Assembly (NCBI GenBank): GCA_013400975.1
Contig: WBMZ01006384.1
Coordinates: 62,001-126,000 of the forward strand
Reading direction: 5' to 3'
Length of the DNA stretch: 64,000 nucleotides
Origin: Atrichornis clamosus
Taxonomy: Eukaryota > Chordata > Aves > Passeriformes > Menuridae
The notes below the pieces were generated by a model. It saw only the letters and a list, made by a program, of their open reading frames with translations, did not search any database and had not been told where the DNA came from. Below, one piece after another: positions 38,920-50,621 of the stretch. Made by a program: the position numbers and the translations under genes. Position 1 is the stretch's first letter; every line of letters starts with the position of its first letter.

Positions 38920-41900
38920 TTTCATTCCATTTCCTGACTATTTTCTCTGGATATCTTGAACTATATCTTCTCCTGAAATATTCTGACAATAATTTATTCG
39001 GAGAATAATTTATCTAAAATTTTGTGTTCTACTGTTGGCACAGAAGATCTCCAAATCCCTCTTTTAAAGACATCGATAGGTGGAAGAGTTATCAAAAATA
39101 ATGGCAAAAAATGCTAGTGTTCTATGTCAGGAAGGGGGCTGCTGCAGAGAAGCAGGAATTGCCTTCATTTTAAGGGACAACTCACATTGTATTTTTGGTA
39201 AAAAAAGGAACCACAACTGTTATAGCATGACCACACTAATTTCAAAGCAAGCCAAAAGGTGAATCATTTTTATTTAGTCCCACAAAAACTGTGTTTCAGA
39301 ATCACCCTCACTGTGCACAACCCACATGTAATATGTTGTTTCTCTGAAAAAAATACAAGTGATCTATTCTTAGTAAAGAGCAGCAGCAGCCTCTACCAGA
39401 GCTGGGAGAGGAGCACTGGCAGGTCTAGAGAGGCGGTGTCTGCAGCTGAACACATTTTCCAGCTCTTCAGCGAGCCTGGCCAGGACTTGCACAGCTTTTG
39501 GGACGAGCAGCCCGAAGGGACAAGCTCCATAAAGTTGCAACAACAAAGCTGTTCTGTGCTTATTTAAGCAAAACTCTTCCTCTAAGGCAGAGTCTGAGAG
39601 CTCCCCACGGAAAACTTATTTACGTGTTTGCGTGATACATCACTCAGTTATGTGAACATTTCTCAGGACTGTAAATCCCGTCGCTAGTCTAAATCTGTGT
39701 TCTTGCTGTGGTTTCTTAGCTTCTTCCCAGTTACAGGCAGAGAAAAATTCCAACCGATAAACTCTTTTAAAAGTGAGTCTTTTTTTTTACTGTGGAAGAA
39801 GAAACGGGAGCAAGATGAGCTGTAAGTTTTCATCCATCTGGTGGTGAAGTTTGTGACTGTTTTTAGCGGTTGGACCACAGACCATAGGCTTTGAAGACTT
39901 GCAGGCCCACACAACTCTGAAAATTAAAGAAAAAATAAATTGTTCTTTCTTCTAGCAAACAAGGTTGGTTTGGGTCATTGAACCAGTGCAAAACTGTGAG
40001 AGAGCTCAAATCTAGTTGAGTTGAGAACTGGGGAATCAATTGAGATACTTGTAATATCAAGTGGTACGGAATGGAAAGGCAATGTGTCTGTTACAGCACA
40101 GGACTGAGATGTTATAGGAGAGGTCACTGGACATCTGTGTGATACACACCTTGTGTTGCACTGGGCTGGGGGACTGACACATGTGTGTGGGATTTATAGG
40201 AGAGGAATTGCATGAGGCTGTGTGTGCTCTTCTAGAAAAAAAGGATAGGACCAAGCTCTTCCCCCCACACCCTTTGCAGGAGCAAAGTTTTAACAAAAAT
40301 ATCTTTTTCTTGTGTGACTAAAATGGAAACCTGGACAGCTGTGGTTCAGATGCTGGCTCAGAGATGTGGTTCACAGCCATGAGTGCTGTGGTCCCTAGTG
40401 CTGTAGCAGCACACAACGTCTGGCCACAGCAAGAGCCTGCAGTGACACTGCACAACACAACCAGACGGCACCAGCTGCTGCCCAGCGCACACAAAAAGGT
40501 TTTAAGCTGCAGGCCTTCTGATGGAAACCTTCAGTAGCTCCAGAAGGCTGAAGGAGTTACAGAGACAGCTTGTGTGGCTGTACAAACACCCCTATGGACC
40601 ATGCTGAGAGTGTTTTCCAGTGGAAGCAGGTTTCCTCTTGTACTGTGGAGCACACACAAGGACAAGGAGCCCTACACGGAGCCATTGGCATTCAGAGCCA
40701 GGCCCTGCTGCTGCTCTGGAGTTCAGAGGGGAAGGCCACACACCTTTCATACTGCTGATGACTTATTTTCCCCAGGGATACAGCTGTTGATAAATTACTC
40801 AATACCACTGTCCAAAGCCCTGCACTGTATCTCTCCAGTCTAGGGCTCTTTCTCTCTCCAAAAGTGTGCAGCCCCTGGGACACAGGGCTGGGAAGCAGAG
40901 GGAATGAATGATCAGATTACGGTGAGGTGGGGGAGAGCAGGTGGAATTGTAAACAGGCACAGAGAGGAGGCAGAAAGACGTGAGCAAGTAGCTGTTGTTT
41001 CCAGCTACTAGCACAGTCAGGTTGTTCTGTTCTAGACCAAAATTACAGCTAAGGCAGAGTGTGTCACAGGGAATCCATTACTGCTGGAGAAAAGAGGAAT
41101 TGGCAGCAGCTGCCTGCAAGGACTCCTGTGAGGGCACCGAGGGTCGGCTGCTGACAGACTTCACCTGGCAACATGACCGGAGAGAGGGACAGACAATGCC
41201 AAGGGCTGTGTGGAGCCGGACTGAAAAAAATAAAGAGAAAAGAATGAAGGAGGTCAAGAGCCCAAAAGGGAGCGGTGAGGGAAGGAATAAAACTACTTAA
41301 AAATCCAAAGTGTCTGGTTATCCAAAATGAGGGTACATTGCCTTCTGTCTGTACATGCCCAGCTCTCACCCGACAGGTACATTGAGATAAGTCCCAGCCC
41401 TGTCCTTGGCAAATCACTTTCTTTTGCTGTGTGTTGTCTGCTAGCTGGAGATGGCTGTTCTTTCATCATGTGGCTGTGTTTGCCTGGTTGGGCTGCAAAC
41501 TTTGAGGTGCAGGGACGCCCAGGCTGCCATTCTGCTGGTGCACCATGTCTGGCAGCAGTCGTGCTCCCTCTGCCCCCAGGTGAGCCCCCAGGAGCTGCTG
41601 TAACACATCTGTGCCTGTGCTGCTTTGAATGCTCTGGCTCCCTTCAGCTGCAGCATCCAGTGGGATGTTGCCGAGGTTGAGGGTCCTTTGAAGCTGTTAG
41701 TACCAAAGCAGAGGAGAAAACATGTTTAGGGATAAGTGAACTTGCATCTTCACAAGTTCTTAGCAGGGAAGGGACAAAGAAGAACGAACGAGAAGATCAA
41801 CAGCAACTGAATTGAATGAAGTACTACGATTTTCGAGGACATGCTGATCTAGGCTCAGAAAACTGTTTGGAGTACAAAGAAAGTAACTTTGTGATGCTCC

Positions 41901-41983
41901 CAGAACAGATCTCTGAAGCAGGTGCCCACACTTCTTGTACAGGCCTTGGTGAGTTCAGTAGCTCCCAGTAATTCTTTTTTTTA

Positions 41984-42062
41984 AGGCACTGTAATGAGAA
42001 GGTCAGCGTAATTACTCCCAGTTTACAGATGAGGAAACTGAGGCAGAAGGAGGAGAGAGGAA
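41984..42062 (+). repeat. MIR-like ancient SINE fragment
   Basis: The block TTTACAGATGAGGAAACTGA followed by GGCAGAAGGAG is the best-known conserved segment of the MIR SINE. It is preceded at the right distance by a GGCACTGT-like and a TAATTACTCCCAG-like block, all in forward order. MIR is a tRNA-derived SINE that was active in early amniotes and left few copies in birds. The element has lost its tRNA-like head and its LINE-like tail. The match is short, so a related core-SINE family is an alternative. Confidence 0.7.
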
Positions 42063-42386
42063 AGAGCCAAATATGCAGCCTGATCCAGCTACAAGCTCTT
42101 TCAAGCTGCTGTTATTCTCTCACACAAAGAGAGTGTCATGCTGTCCAGGCGTACACATGCCCCAAACTCCATTGAGTGGGTTCATCAGCAGCAAACACTG
42201 CAATGTCATCAGTACTGCTAATCTTTTCTGAGAGTTATGGTTTGAAGGGATGGGTTAAATGTTTTCTAAAATCAGCCGAGTGCTCTAAGAAAGGAAAAAA
42301 AAAAATGAAAAAAAGGTCTGCTACATACAAATTTCCAACCACGTCAGAAACAGACTGAAGTAATTCTTTTACATCAGATGAGAAGG

Positions 42387-42435
42387 GGTGGAGCACAGTC
42401 CTGCTAAGTACAGGGTGGAGTACAGTCCTGCTAAG
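42387..42435. repeat. 22-bp direct duplication, period 27
   Basis: GGTGGAGCACAGTCCTGCTA plus AG at 42387-42408 recurs at 42414-42435 with a single C-to-T change. The spacer is TACAG. It is a local tandem duplication. Confidence 0.92.
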
Positions 42436-42582
42436 AGATAGTCTTGTTAGGGCATTTAATTTAACAGTTTCAAAGAGAAGTGGGAGGTAAGGTGTTTTCT
42501 CTTTGTGGTTTTATTCTGCAGCAATACTCTGAATGTGGCAATTTCCAAATTTATCCTGATCTCCCTGCAGAGCTGTGGCTTA

Positions 42583-42640
42583 GTGATGGAGTTCTTCGAG
42601 ATGGGGATCTTAGAGACAGAGATTTTAGAGATGAAGCACT
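42583..42640. repeat. Four-unit 15-bp imperfect minisatellite
   Basis: Units begin at 42583, 42598, 42613 and 42628. The second and third read GAGATGGGGATCTTA and GAGACAGAGATTTTA. The first matches the second at about 11 of 15 positions, and the fourth is partial. The 15-bp period preserves frame and gives a repeated Arg-Asp-X-Asp-Leu/Phe pattern on the plus strand, which is probably incidental. Confidence 0.75.
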
Positions 42641-44695
42641 GCTTTGTGCAAGCTGTTCTTTCACCAGATTCTGGGTGTTGCTGGTCTCTATTGTACTGGT
42701 TTCTGGTTGCACCTTCCTCTTATCAGAAGAGCACAATCTACTCTGGCAGTAGATGTAAATTGCATAAACAGGATCAGAACTTTCAAAAATAGTACTCAAT
42801 ATTTTTTTTTCTGGTATGCAAGCTGAAAAATACACATTTCTGACTTCTAGTGCAAGTCAGATGATTCAGAACTGGAGACAGACTTTAATTAGAAGGTTTA
42901 ACCTTCAAAACACCTTTATATCAATGTCATATAATTGCCCTAGGATATTTTTCAGAATGGCATGTGTTTTTGAAGTTACATGTATATATATAGATATAGA
43001 TGGGTTTTTTCTCAGAAGAGGTTAACTATCTATACACTGTATATATGCCAGAAAAAGCATAGTGAAGACGCAATTGCTTAAAAAGAGTTGAAAATAAATG
43101 TCACTGCTAGGGCTCCACTGCTTAAAGCCAAGCTGGAAGAGAAATATCAGTTTCCACATAAAGCTACTGGTGCAGTAGAGGGTGTTCCATGTGAAAGGAC
43201 TCTGGGAAGCAGCAGAAGTGGGCAGGGTGTTGGAGAGGCAAAGAAGTTGCCTCTTCTAAAAGCTCCCCTCCCAAATCGCAGTTGTTTTAATGCCCTGCAG
43301 TCAGGACAGGAATGACCAGCAAACCCACCGTTCACATCCCCTGAAGGCGCTGGTGCAAACAGCTACTTTCAACGTGGTTTGCACCTAAAAACACATAACC
43401 TTGAATCAGAATGCTGCAAACCCAACAGGACGCCGCAGAGAGATGTTGCGATATTGACATGCTAATTCTGGCGTCCCACCCGGGAGCTGCTGAACCCATT
43501 TTTTAGGAAAACAAAGGGAGAGGTAATTGCACAATATGCAAAGGCTTTTGTAATTTTCATTAAAGGCTGAAGAATCCCCAGGGTTTTGTTTAAGCAGAGA
43601 GGCGGTGGGCAAAGCCATTTGAAATGCACAGAGGTACCAGTGCAGAATGGGAAATGAACTAACAGCAACTACAGGTCAGTGAAGGTTGCAACAGCAAAAA
43701 AAAAAAAAAAAAAAAAGGAAAACCAGATCATTATCCTTTCTTTCCTAATTAACCCTTGTTTTCAGTTTCAGCCTAGCTTTCCAGCCCTGAGGGAGAATGT
43801 GTTTGCAAGACAGATGCCAGGTGATCCAGTTCAAGGTGTCCCATCACTTCTGAAGCAGAGGCAAATTACCTGAACTTGAGAATAAGCTGGCAACTACAAC
43901 AAAATCTGCTGTCACTTGTTATTTTTAGATCAAGAAAACGAGATATGTGGCCACAAAGGAAACCCCACCTGCACGCTTCTATTCGAAGGCTGAGGACATT
44001 TTTTTTTCCTCTTAAAGGGCACCACTCCCCTATGTAAAGCAATTTTGACAGGCTTTCAGAAAGTCAAGCTGCCCTCTGCAAGCCTGTGCAAACCCTACTC
44101 AGTAATACTGAAACTTAGGTTTAGAAGCAGCTCTCGATGATCTTTGTAAAGGACAACCTGTAGAACTGTGCTTTTTTTATGCTTTTTAACTGACCTATAT
44201 TTTTCCTCTTTCCTTTAAACAGTCATATCTAGCAAAATTATGGAGCTTTTTATTTACATGGAAAATAAATTCTTGTCTGGCATTCTCTAAAAAAAGTCAA
44301 AATTTTCTCCAGAAAATGTAACAAACGAATGTGACTCAAAATTTACCAAATTTATACGAGAAACCACCTATCCTACAAGAAAAAGAGCAGTCATAGGTTG
44401 AGCTAATCCCCACTAATTCCAGACAGTGCATCTTCCAGCACCACCAGAGGCAGATTCTGAATCAGGAGGAAAAGGGGTTTACATGTTGCAACCAGCCCCT
44501 GACTACATACCATGGAAATAATTCTTATATGTCACAGAAGATCATAAAGAATAACTTGAACAGGACATGAAGCAATTACTGCTACAAGCTCTTTAGAGCT
44601 CTCTGCTTCTCGATCACTCCTCCCAGCCACAGCCTCCTGGAAAAATTTACATTTCTTTCCCATAGCTCAGACACATATTCTACAGAGCAGGAAGA
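42641..44695. other. Non-coding stretch, includes an A21 tract
   Basis: No gene was recognised. A perfect run of 21 adenines sits at 43696-43716 without an AATAAA in the preceding 40 bases, so it is not an obvious retrocopy tail. Short AT-alternating patches occur near 42975-43045. Confidence 0.5.
43696..43716 (+). repeat. A21 homopolymer
   Basis: This is the longest uninterrupted homopolymer in the window. It is flanked by unique sequence, with no poly(A) signal or target-site duplication that I can see. Confidence 0.95.
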
Positions 44696-45361
44696 ATGAT
44701 GGGAAAATTAAATCCACATTTTAGACTAAAGTGCTTCCCGGCTCAAGGAAGATGTGTTACATCCACAGCAGAAGAAGAACAAGCAATCGATCACTGTGTC
44801 ACAGGACAGGATGGGGCTGCTGAATTAGTATTGAGCTGGAGTGTTCCTTCTCTTAGGAAGCAAAGCTGCATCTCGCAGATGTCATTTATAATGAAAGACA
44901 AGATTTGTATTCATCTGCAGGTTAGGTCTTTAATGAGATTCGCTTCCCTGGCCTATGAGTCACCACGAAGGGAGTGGAGCTCCCCAGCAGTCGGTGCAGC
45001 AGCTCCCCTGCCACGGACCTTCCAAACACCAAACACAGCCTGCACAGCACAGCAGCCCCTTCCTCCCCCTTACCACCACCCACTCCCCTGGGACAGAGCA
45101 CCTGTGCCACCCGCAGGGCCATGGGGAGTGTGGAACTGGTGCGTGACCCAAAGGAGCTGCTGCAGTGCTGGGATGCTGCCAGGGGGTCTGTGTCTTGGGA
45201 AAGGGCTTCCTTTGCCTGACACCTTCCCTAGAGAAAGAAGTGCTGCTACTCAAGGCACTGCCCAAGGGAAGGCCTTTTCCTGAGACAAGGCCTTTTCTCT
45301 TCGTAAAGAAAGAGTTTGTTGCAAAATAAAATGAGTTAAAAAAAAAAAAAAGAAAAAAAAA
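44696..45361 (+). other. Candidate retrocopied mRNA 3' end with 195-codon open frame
   Basis: The longest open frame in the window (44696-45283, 195 codons, TGA stop) is followed 41 bases later by AATAAA at 45325-45330. Seven bases after that comes an A-tract (A14-G-A9, 45338-45361). Stop, signal and tail in that order and spacing are what a reverse-transcribed mRNA leaves. The predicted protein has no recognisable domain. It is rich in Pro, Ser, Cys and Ala in its second half, where the DNA is GC-rich (about 44950-45230). Overlapping frames are also open on the minus strand there, as expected when GC content rather than selection keeps frames open. I found no clear target-site duplication. 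Retrocopies are rare in birds because CR1 does not use poly(A). Chance juxtaposition is the main alternative. Confidence 0.25.
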
Positions 45362-46583
45362 GGCAAAACACCCCAACCCTGCATTAGATCATGTGTCTGT
45401 AGTTGTATGACCTAGTATAGGACTTTATGTTAGAGAACTGTTAGTTCTTCTAGTGCTCCAGATGGAGAATTTTAGGCAACACTACAAATTAATGCAATAG
45501 AAAGTTTAATTCAAGTTGCACCTTCACTTTCATAGTTTTTGAGCGATTTGACAATGTTCCTCAATGTTGTGTTTAGGGCCTCTGAGTATCTAAATTTCAT
45601 GCCTATTTGATGAATCCAAGTACTGTTTCTAATCCATACTTTGCTTGCAACCACTTTAATATCAGCACCTAAATAATTAATTGTGCACCTGCACAGAGGA
45701 TTCACATGATCTATTTGGAGGTGTCACCCACATAGTCCTCTGCAACTCACTCCTCTGCAACAACCCTGGTGTTGGCCATCAGGGGCCAACAGTGTTGTTT
45801 GGCATCATCCTCAAAAAGTCAGAAGTTTTCACGGGCTCAGATGCTCAGCAGCTTTATAGTCTTCTCCTCACTCTGTCATACAAGCACCAAGGAGGGGAGT
45901 AGGGCCAGACTTGGGGCAGGAGAAGAACAGAATTATTGGAGCCCTAAAGAAGACGGTTTCACCATCAAAAGCTCTCCCTCTTTCCATTTCAATCTTTCAT
46001 GATATATCCTGAAGCTTCTAGGTGTGACTCACAGATAAGGACAGTCAGATTACCCAGAATAGTTTGAACTTAGCTTTTAAGTAATCCTCAAATATTTAAT
46101 ATTGTAACTGATGACAATGGCTGCCCTCCAAAGGAACATGATCCACTAATTCAAAACGCAAAGCAAAGGGACAACAAAATGAAACTGGTTAATTTTAAAA
46201 TTTTTTTGCCATAGCTGTTTGCTCCACTGCTGCTTATTGCTAGCATTGGCTGAAATAAGGAGTACTGAAATACATACAAAATAAGCTACGCTATTTCTAG
46301 GAGCACCAAAAATACTTGGAAACCAAAGCTCAACATGCAACACTGTTCTCCGTAAGTTCAGATGAAGATCAAAATCATATTCAGCTTTTGGGAACCTTAC
46401 TCAAATGAAATTTCTAAACTTACAAAGTTTGCTCATAGTCAGATATTCTACTCAACCCATGGTAGTGGTGAAAATTCCTGAAAAGGTAACCCAGGATTCA
46501 CCTTACATGGCACTGCAAATAATGCAAATTGCTCTCCAGATCAAAATATGAATTGCTTTAAATGTAAAGTGACATCACATGGT
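45362..46583. other. Non-coding stretch with nothing recognised
   Basis: AT-leaning unique sequence. No exon, RNA gene or named repeat was identified, and only short chance frames of under 80 codons occur. Confidence 0.5.
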
Positions 46584-46676
46584 GTGATTCTGGGGACTGT
46601 CCTGTGCAGGGCCAGGAGTTGGACTTTGATGATCCTTGTGTGTTCCTTCCAACTCAGAATATTCTGTGATTCTGTA
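46584..46676 (+). repeat. CR1 LINE 3' end fragment
   Basis: Forward CR1 3' terminus. The blocks CCTGTGCAGGGCCAGGAGTT, GGACTTTGATGATCCTTGTG and TTCCTTCCAACTCAG are followed by the tail ATTCTGTGATTCTGT. The variant with CAGGGCCAGGAGTTGGAC is one I associate with neoavian CR1 subfamilies. It is 5'-truncated like the other copies, with modest divergence, so it is probably younger than the copies at 1.6 and 33.6 kb. Confidence 0.93.
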
Positions 46677-48271
46677 AGTTATCAATAGAGCCCATGTTTT
46701 TTCACTCATATAACAGACTTGTAGAAATAAAGTAAAATCTTGAAGTCAGTTTTTGTTTTCCTTATTTTGCTAATGTTGGGTGTGAGATCACTCAGACACT
46801 TTGGGAAGTAACCAAGACTTCTTTCACCTACAGAAATAAAATAAAATAATTAATAATTAATTCTCTAATAGGTAAATAAATAACAAAACAACATCTTTTT
46901 CAATACTTCTTCTTTCTAAAAGTAAGAATTCTAAAGCTGTGAGGTTCTCTAAGGTTTCCTCTAGCCTTCCCCTCCTCCCCATTTGTTTCTTTTTATCCTG
47001 GGTGTATCAAAAATGTCCATTTCAGTAGGCAGGAAAGTTTATCTTTCCCTAAAGCCTATTAACCAAGTGAGCCTTTTATCCTTGAGGTGTAGGAGGTCCC
47101 TTTTTCAGTTTCAGTATTATCTGATGTCTCTTAGTGCCTCCACAGAGGCCTTCTGCAAAGGCAAACTAAATCTGTCCAAGTCAACAGGAAGCAAAAAACC
47201 TGGGATAAAAAAGATGCCTGCAATACCTTTGAACTTTTCTCTGTGTGTTTTTAAGAGGCTCTCTGAAACGGAAAAGGGCATATCTCATAATAGCTGAAAC
47301 AGAGAACTTGCACTTCAGAGCCGTAAGAGATTTAATATCTCAGCATTAACTATTCATTTTGAGGATATATGGATCGTTTCAATAAAGGAGGAAATAAGTT
47401 CTCAAGATACCAAACCAAGAATACTGGAAAGAAACATTCTCTTAAAAAGATCCACCACAGACTTACAAATTTGCTGTTGGAGGCCAAAATGCTCTAAGCT
47501 CACTTAAGGCTGTATGAGTATATCTAGGGTCTCATAACAATTTTCGCAGTTTGGGAAAACAGGTTTCCCATTTTTCTCTTTTTCTTTCCTTTTTTTCCCC
47601 CCTGTCTCTGATGATTGATCCTCATCTCCTTTGTCAGCCTCAGAATGAAAAATTCTGTACTAAAAATGACACTGAGAGCTAGATGATTGAGGTTGTTCAC
47701 TGATGATTCAGATCGCACTGTGTGGCACGGAACATGTACACTAAAAACCTGCATTTTATCACATCAAGAAATTACAGTTGTCACAGGTAAGTACAGCACA
47801 GAAGATCATTTTTCTAGGAAGGAATATGTTATAGCAGTGATGCTGTTAGGTGTTGAAATAAGTGTTTTATGTGTTATCAGTTGACAAGCAAGGTGAGAAG
47901 ATCCTTAAAATTAAGTACAGTTAAAAGCCCTGCAGAGTCAAAGCTTTATCCCATTTCCAGATATACTTAAAGCTGTAATTATTTTTATTTCTCTTTTGTA
48001 ACTTAATAGAAACCTAGAAAGTATAGATTAAAAAGTGTGGATTTGTTTGCAGTATAACAATAAAGTTTAGCATTAACTGCTATTCTGTTGCAAGTACAGG
48101 AGAAATCACCTTTCTGATTATTCACAGCTCATCGTTTTCTCCCTAATAATGTAGGATTAGCTCGAGGAAACCACTTTTATGGTTGATATGCTTATACCTG
48201 TTGGAGTCCTTTGAGGTTATGGTATTTATTTGTAACCAGGGTTGCTCTTCAGGCCTGATTATCTAAGAAAC
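46677..48271. other. Non-coding stretch, A/T simple patch at 46835-46885
   Basis: Contains an interrupted AAATA/AATTA-rich patch near 46835-46885 just downstream of the CR1 end. Otherwise no gene or repeat family was recognised. Confidence 0.5.
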
Positions 48272-48480
48272 AAAATATCCAGAAACCTCCTGGAACACTT
48301 GTACCTCACTGTCCTGTGTTTCCAGTAGACACTGGGGCGGCTGAAGTCTGCCATGAGGACCAGGGTCTCCATCATGAGGCTGCTACCTGAAGAAGGTCTC
48401 ACCTACTTCTGCCTGGTCAGTCACTGTCATGATTGCTTCACCTGCAAAGCGGACAGCCTGGATTAAAACTGGAAGCATTT
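48272..48480 (-). mobile_element. CR1 LINE endonuclease-region fragment (pseudogene)
   Basis: The reverse complement reads CTGGTCCTCATGGCAGACTT and continues in frame as Leu-Val-Leu-Met-Ala-Asp-Phe-Ser, ending near Tyr-Trp. This corresponds to the LVLMGDFN segment of the apurinic-type endonuclease at the start of CR1 ORF2, which nicks the target DNA. The Gly and Asn of the GDFN motif are replaced, and no long frame survives, so the copy is inactive. It is an internal fragment without the 3' end, which is unusual for CR1. It implies a later deletion or rearrangement of a longer insertion. Confidence 0.82.
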
Positions 48481-50385
48481 GTTTGAGCACGACTGGCAAC
48501 ACAGCGGCCCATTTTCAAAGGATTGCTTTTAGATCTAGCAGAATCTGATCATAGCCTGCACTTGACTTGAAAACATGAAAGTATACCACCCTGCAACGCC
48601 AGAAGAAAAGCAAGGATAATGAGGAAGAATCTTACAAATCATTTCCTTTCTGCGTGCTTGAATTCAAACGACATCCGAATGAAATGTTAACACTCATGCA
48701 AATGCAAGGTTTAATCTGAATTATTGCATGGTTCTAAGGAGCCTCAGGAGATCAAGTCCAACCTCCACGAGAAGCTTCCAACTACAAGCCCATGTAGATG
48801 CAGTTTTGCAACCGGGAGGGGTGTGCTGTCTCTGAACATATTTGGCCACTGAAGCTGATGAAGCAGATTTTGCTGTACCAGATCTTTTACTGGTTTTGTG
48901 TGGTTTTTTGCTCAAGGTGATGGCTGGACTGATGGAAAGTACGATTTTCCTACTGTAGCTGTGTTCACTCCTGCAGCATTTTTCTAGCACAGCACACTAG
49001 AAGTCCTGGTAATGTAGACATGTCCTGCAGCTAAAATTATCATCTGGTTTCACATTTGAAAAGCACAAAGTTTGCATGTAGACCATGATGATTTCCTTTC
49101 ATTTGCACATCATTTGCTACAAATAAAAAGACAATAATGACATCGGATTTGTACCTTAAGCACAAATAAATAATAGAAGATAAATTATCCTGAAGTATTT
49201 TTCGAAAGCCAGGGAGTAATAGTCTCATAGCAGAGAAGGACAAGTCTATTACAACCCCAAATGTGATTATTAAGAGGTAAAACAATACTCCAGGCCATGT
49301 TATTTCAAATTAATGGAGCCAGTAAGCACACTTTTCTTGATATTTCTTGTTTGTATCAGCTGAAGTCATATAAAGCTGTGAAGCATGGCTAGAAATGGTA
49401 CTCTGCAGAGAAATCTCTGCTGAAGAAGCTGCAGAATTTTCACAACTTCAATTACCTAAAATGAATGGGGGAAATCTCTAAAGCAAATTGGCAAATGGTT
49501 TGTTTTTCATAAATCCCATTTTCCTGGGAGTAAAGGTCAATTAATCAGCAATGCTACATCATAAAGGAAACTAAAATCTATTAAAAAAAAAATCCTGTCT
49601 AGACCTGTAGACCTGCACAACTCAAGAAGCACAACCTTAGCACTGTGGATGCAGCTAAATATGACACTAGGGAAGAAAGGCCAGTGATGGCAGACATCAT
49701 CTCTAAGTGAGAATGGAAATAAACTTTACTGCTAGAAGCTGTTTTCACACTAGAGTATTAAAATAGGCGGTGTGAACACACAAAAAAAGAATAATAAGGT
49801 ATTACCCTTTTAAATTAATTAATTACACCAGCATGTAAGGCATCAGAACTGAACTTTGATCAATTGAGCAGCTTTGCGGTTTTCACACAGTTCAACATCC
49901 AACATGGCTCTCAGAGACATTTTAAAAATATTTTTCAGGTGGTTTGCAATCCCTTTTTCATAGAGAGAGCTGTCACAGTGACTCAGGATTCTGCACAGTA
50001 GTCAGTGTTAGAATCAATACAAACACCTGCAGGTGATGTATCCTTAGAAGAGAAAAAAAGACAACCCCACCATCAAGATTTATAATTTTCTTTTTAGAAT
50101 TCCAAGCCTTTGTCACTTTTCTTACCAAAGTCCATTCTTTTTCCATAAGATGTACAGAGGGGCTGCTTTCAAGGAGCACAATGTCTGATGAAAACATCTA
50201 TGAAGTACAGTTAATTACTACTCAGTTTCAGAGGATACCAAATTCAAAGTCAGCCTTTAAAATGCTCAGAAATGCAGCCGAACTAATCATTCTCAATATA
50301 ACTTTAAAATGTGTAAATCCATATAAATTGCATAAATATGTATGCCTTGTATGCATTTTTTGTCAGGCATATACTTTAATGCTCT
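48481..50385. other. Non-coding stretch with a possible faint CR1 trace
   Basis: Around 48740-48770 the string GGAGATCAAGTCCAACCTCC is reminiscent of a minus-strand CR1 3' end, but the flanks do not support it. Nothing else was recognised. Confidence 0.45.
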
Positions 50386-50439
50386 TTTAAAAATATATAT
50401 GTCTATATCTTAATATATGTATTAAATACATATATACAC
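50386..50439. repeat. AT-rich simple repeat
   Basis: Interrupted TA alternation with GT and CT interruptions. It lies 120 bases from a second, longer AT tract, and together they form a low-complexity cluster. Confidence 0.85.
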
Positions 50440-50556
50440 CGCTCAAGAAGAAGAAACTTCACAAAATTGCAGGCCTAAGAGGAGTTTGGAAAAAGTGATC
50501 TAACTTGCACATTTTCCCAAAGGTTTACACATGCAATTTCTTAAAAAAAAAAAAAA

Positions 50557-50621
50557 TTATATAGATACATATATATATACTTATATATATATCTATATAT
50601 ATATATCTATATATATATCTC
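50557..50621. repeat. (TA)n / TATC simple repeat
   Basis: Long TA alternation broken by regular ATCT units, following an A14 run. Such tracts melt easily and can extrude cruciforms. No functional element is implied. Confidence 0.92.

Larger units (their letters stand above)
34401..41983. other. Non-coding stretch with minor features
   Basis: No established gene or named repeat was found. It contains a small CpG-dense patch at 34672-34724, an exon-like open block at 35746-35971 and a short CTC repeat at 38905-38919. The region 40.3-41.7 kb is somewhat GC-richer and carries open frames up to 117 codons on both strands. These overlap one another and have no motif, so I read them as chance. Confidence 0.5.

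Noticed and set aside
43696..43716. A21 run considered as a retrotransposon or retrocopy tail
   Set aside because: No AATAAA just upstream, no visible duplication of the target site, and no element body.
48721..48860. Possible CR1 3' end in minus orientation
   Set aside because: Only a short GAGATCAAGTCCAACC-like string matches. The expected tail and neighbouring blocks are missing.
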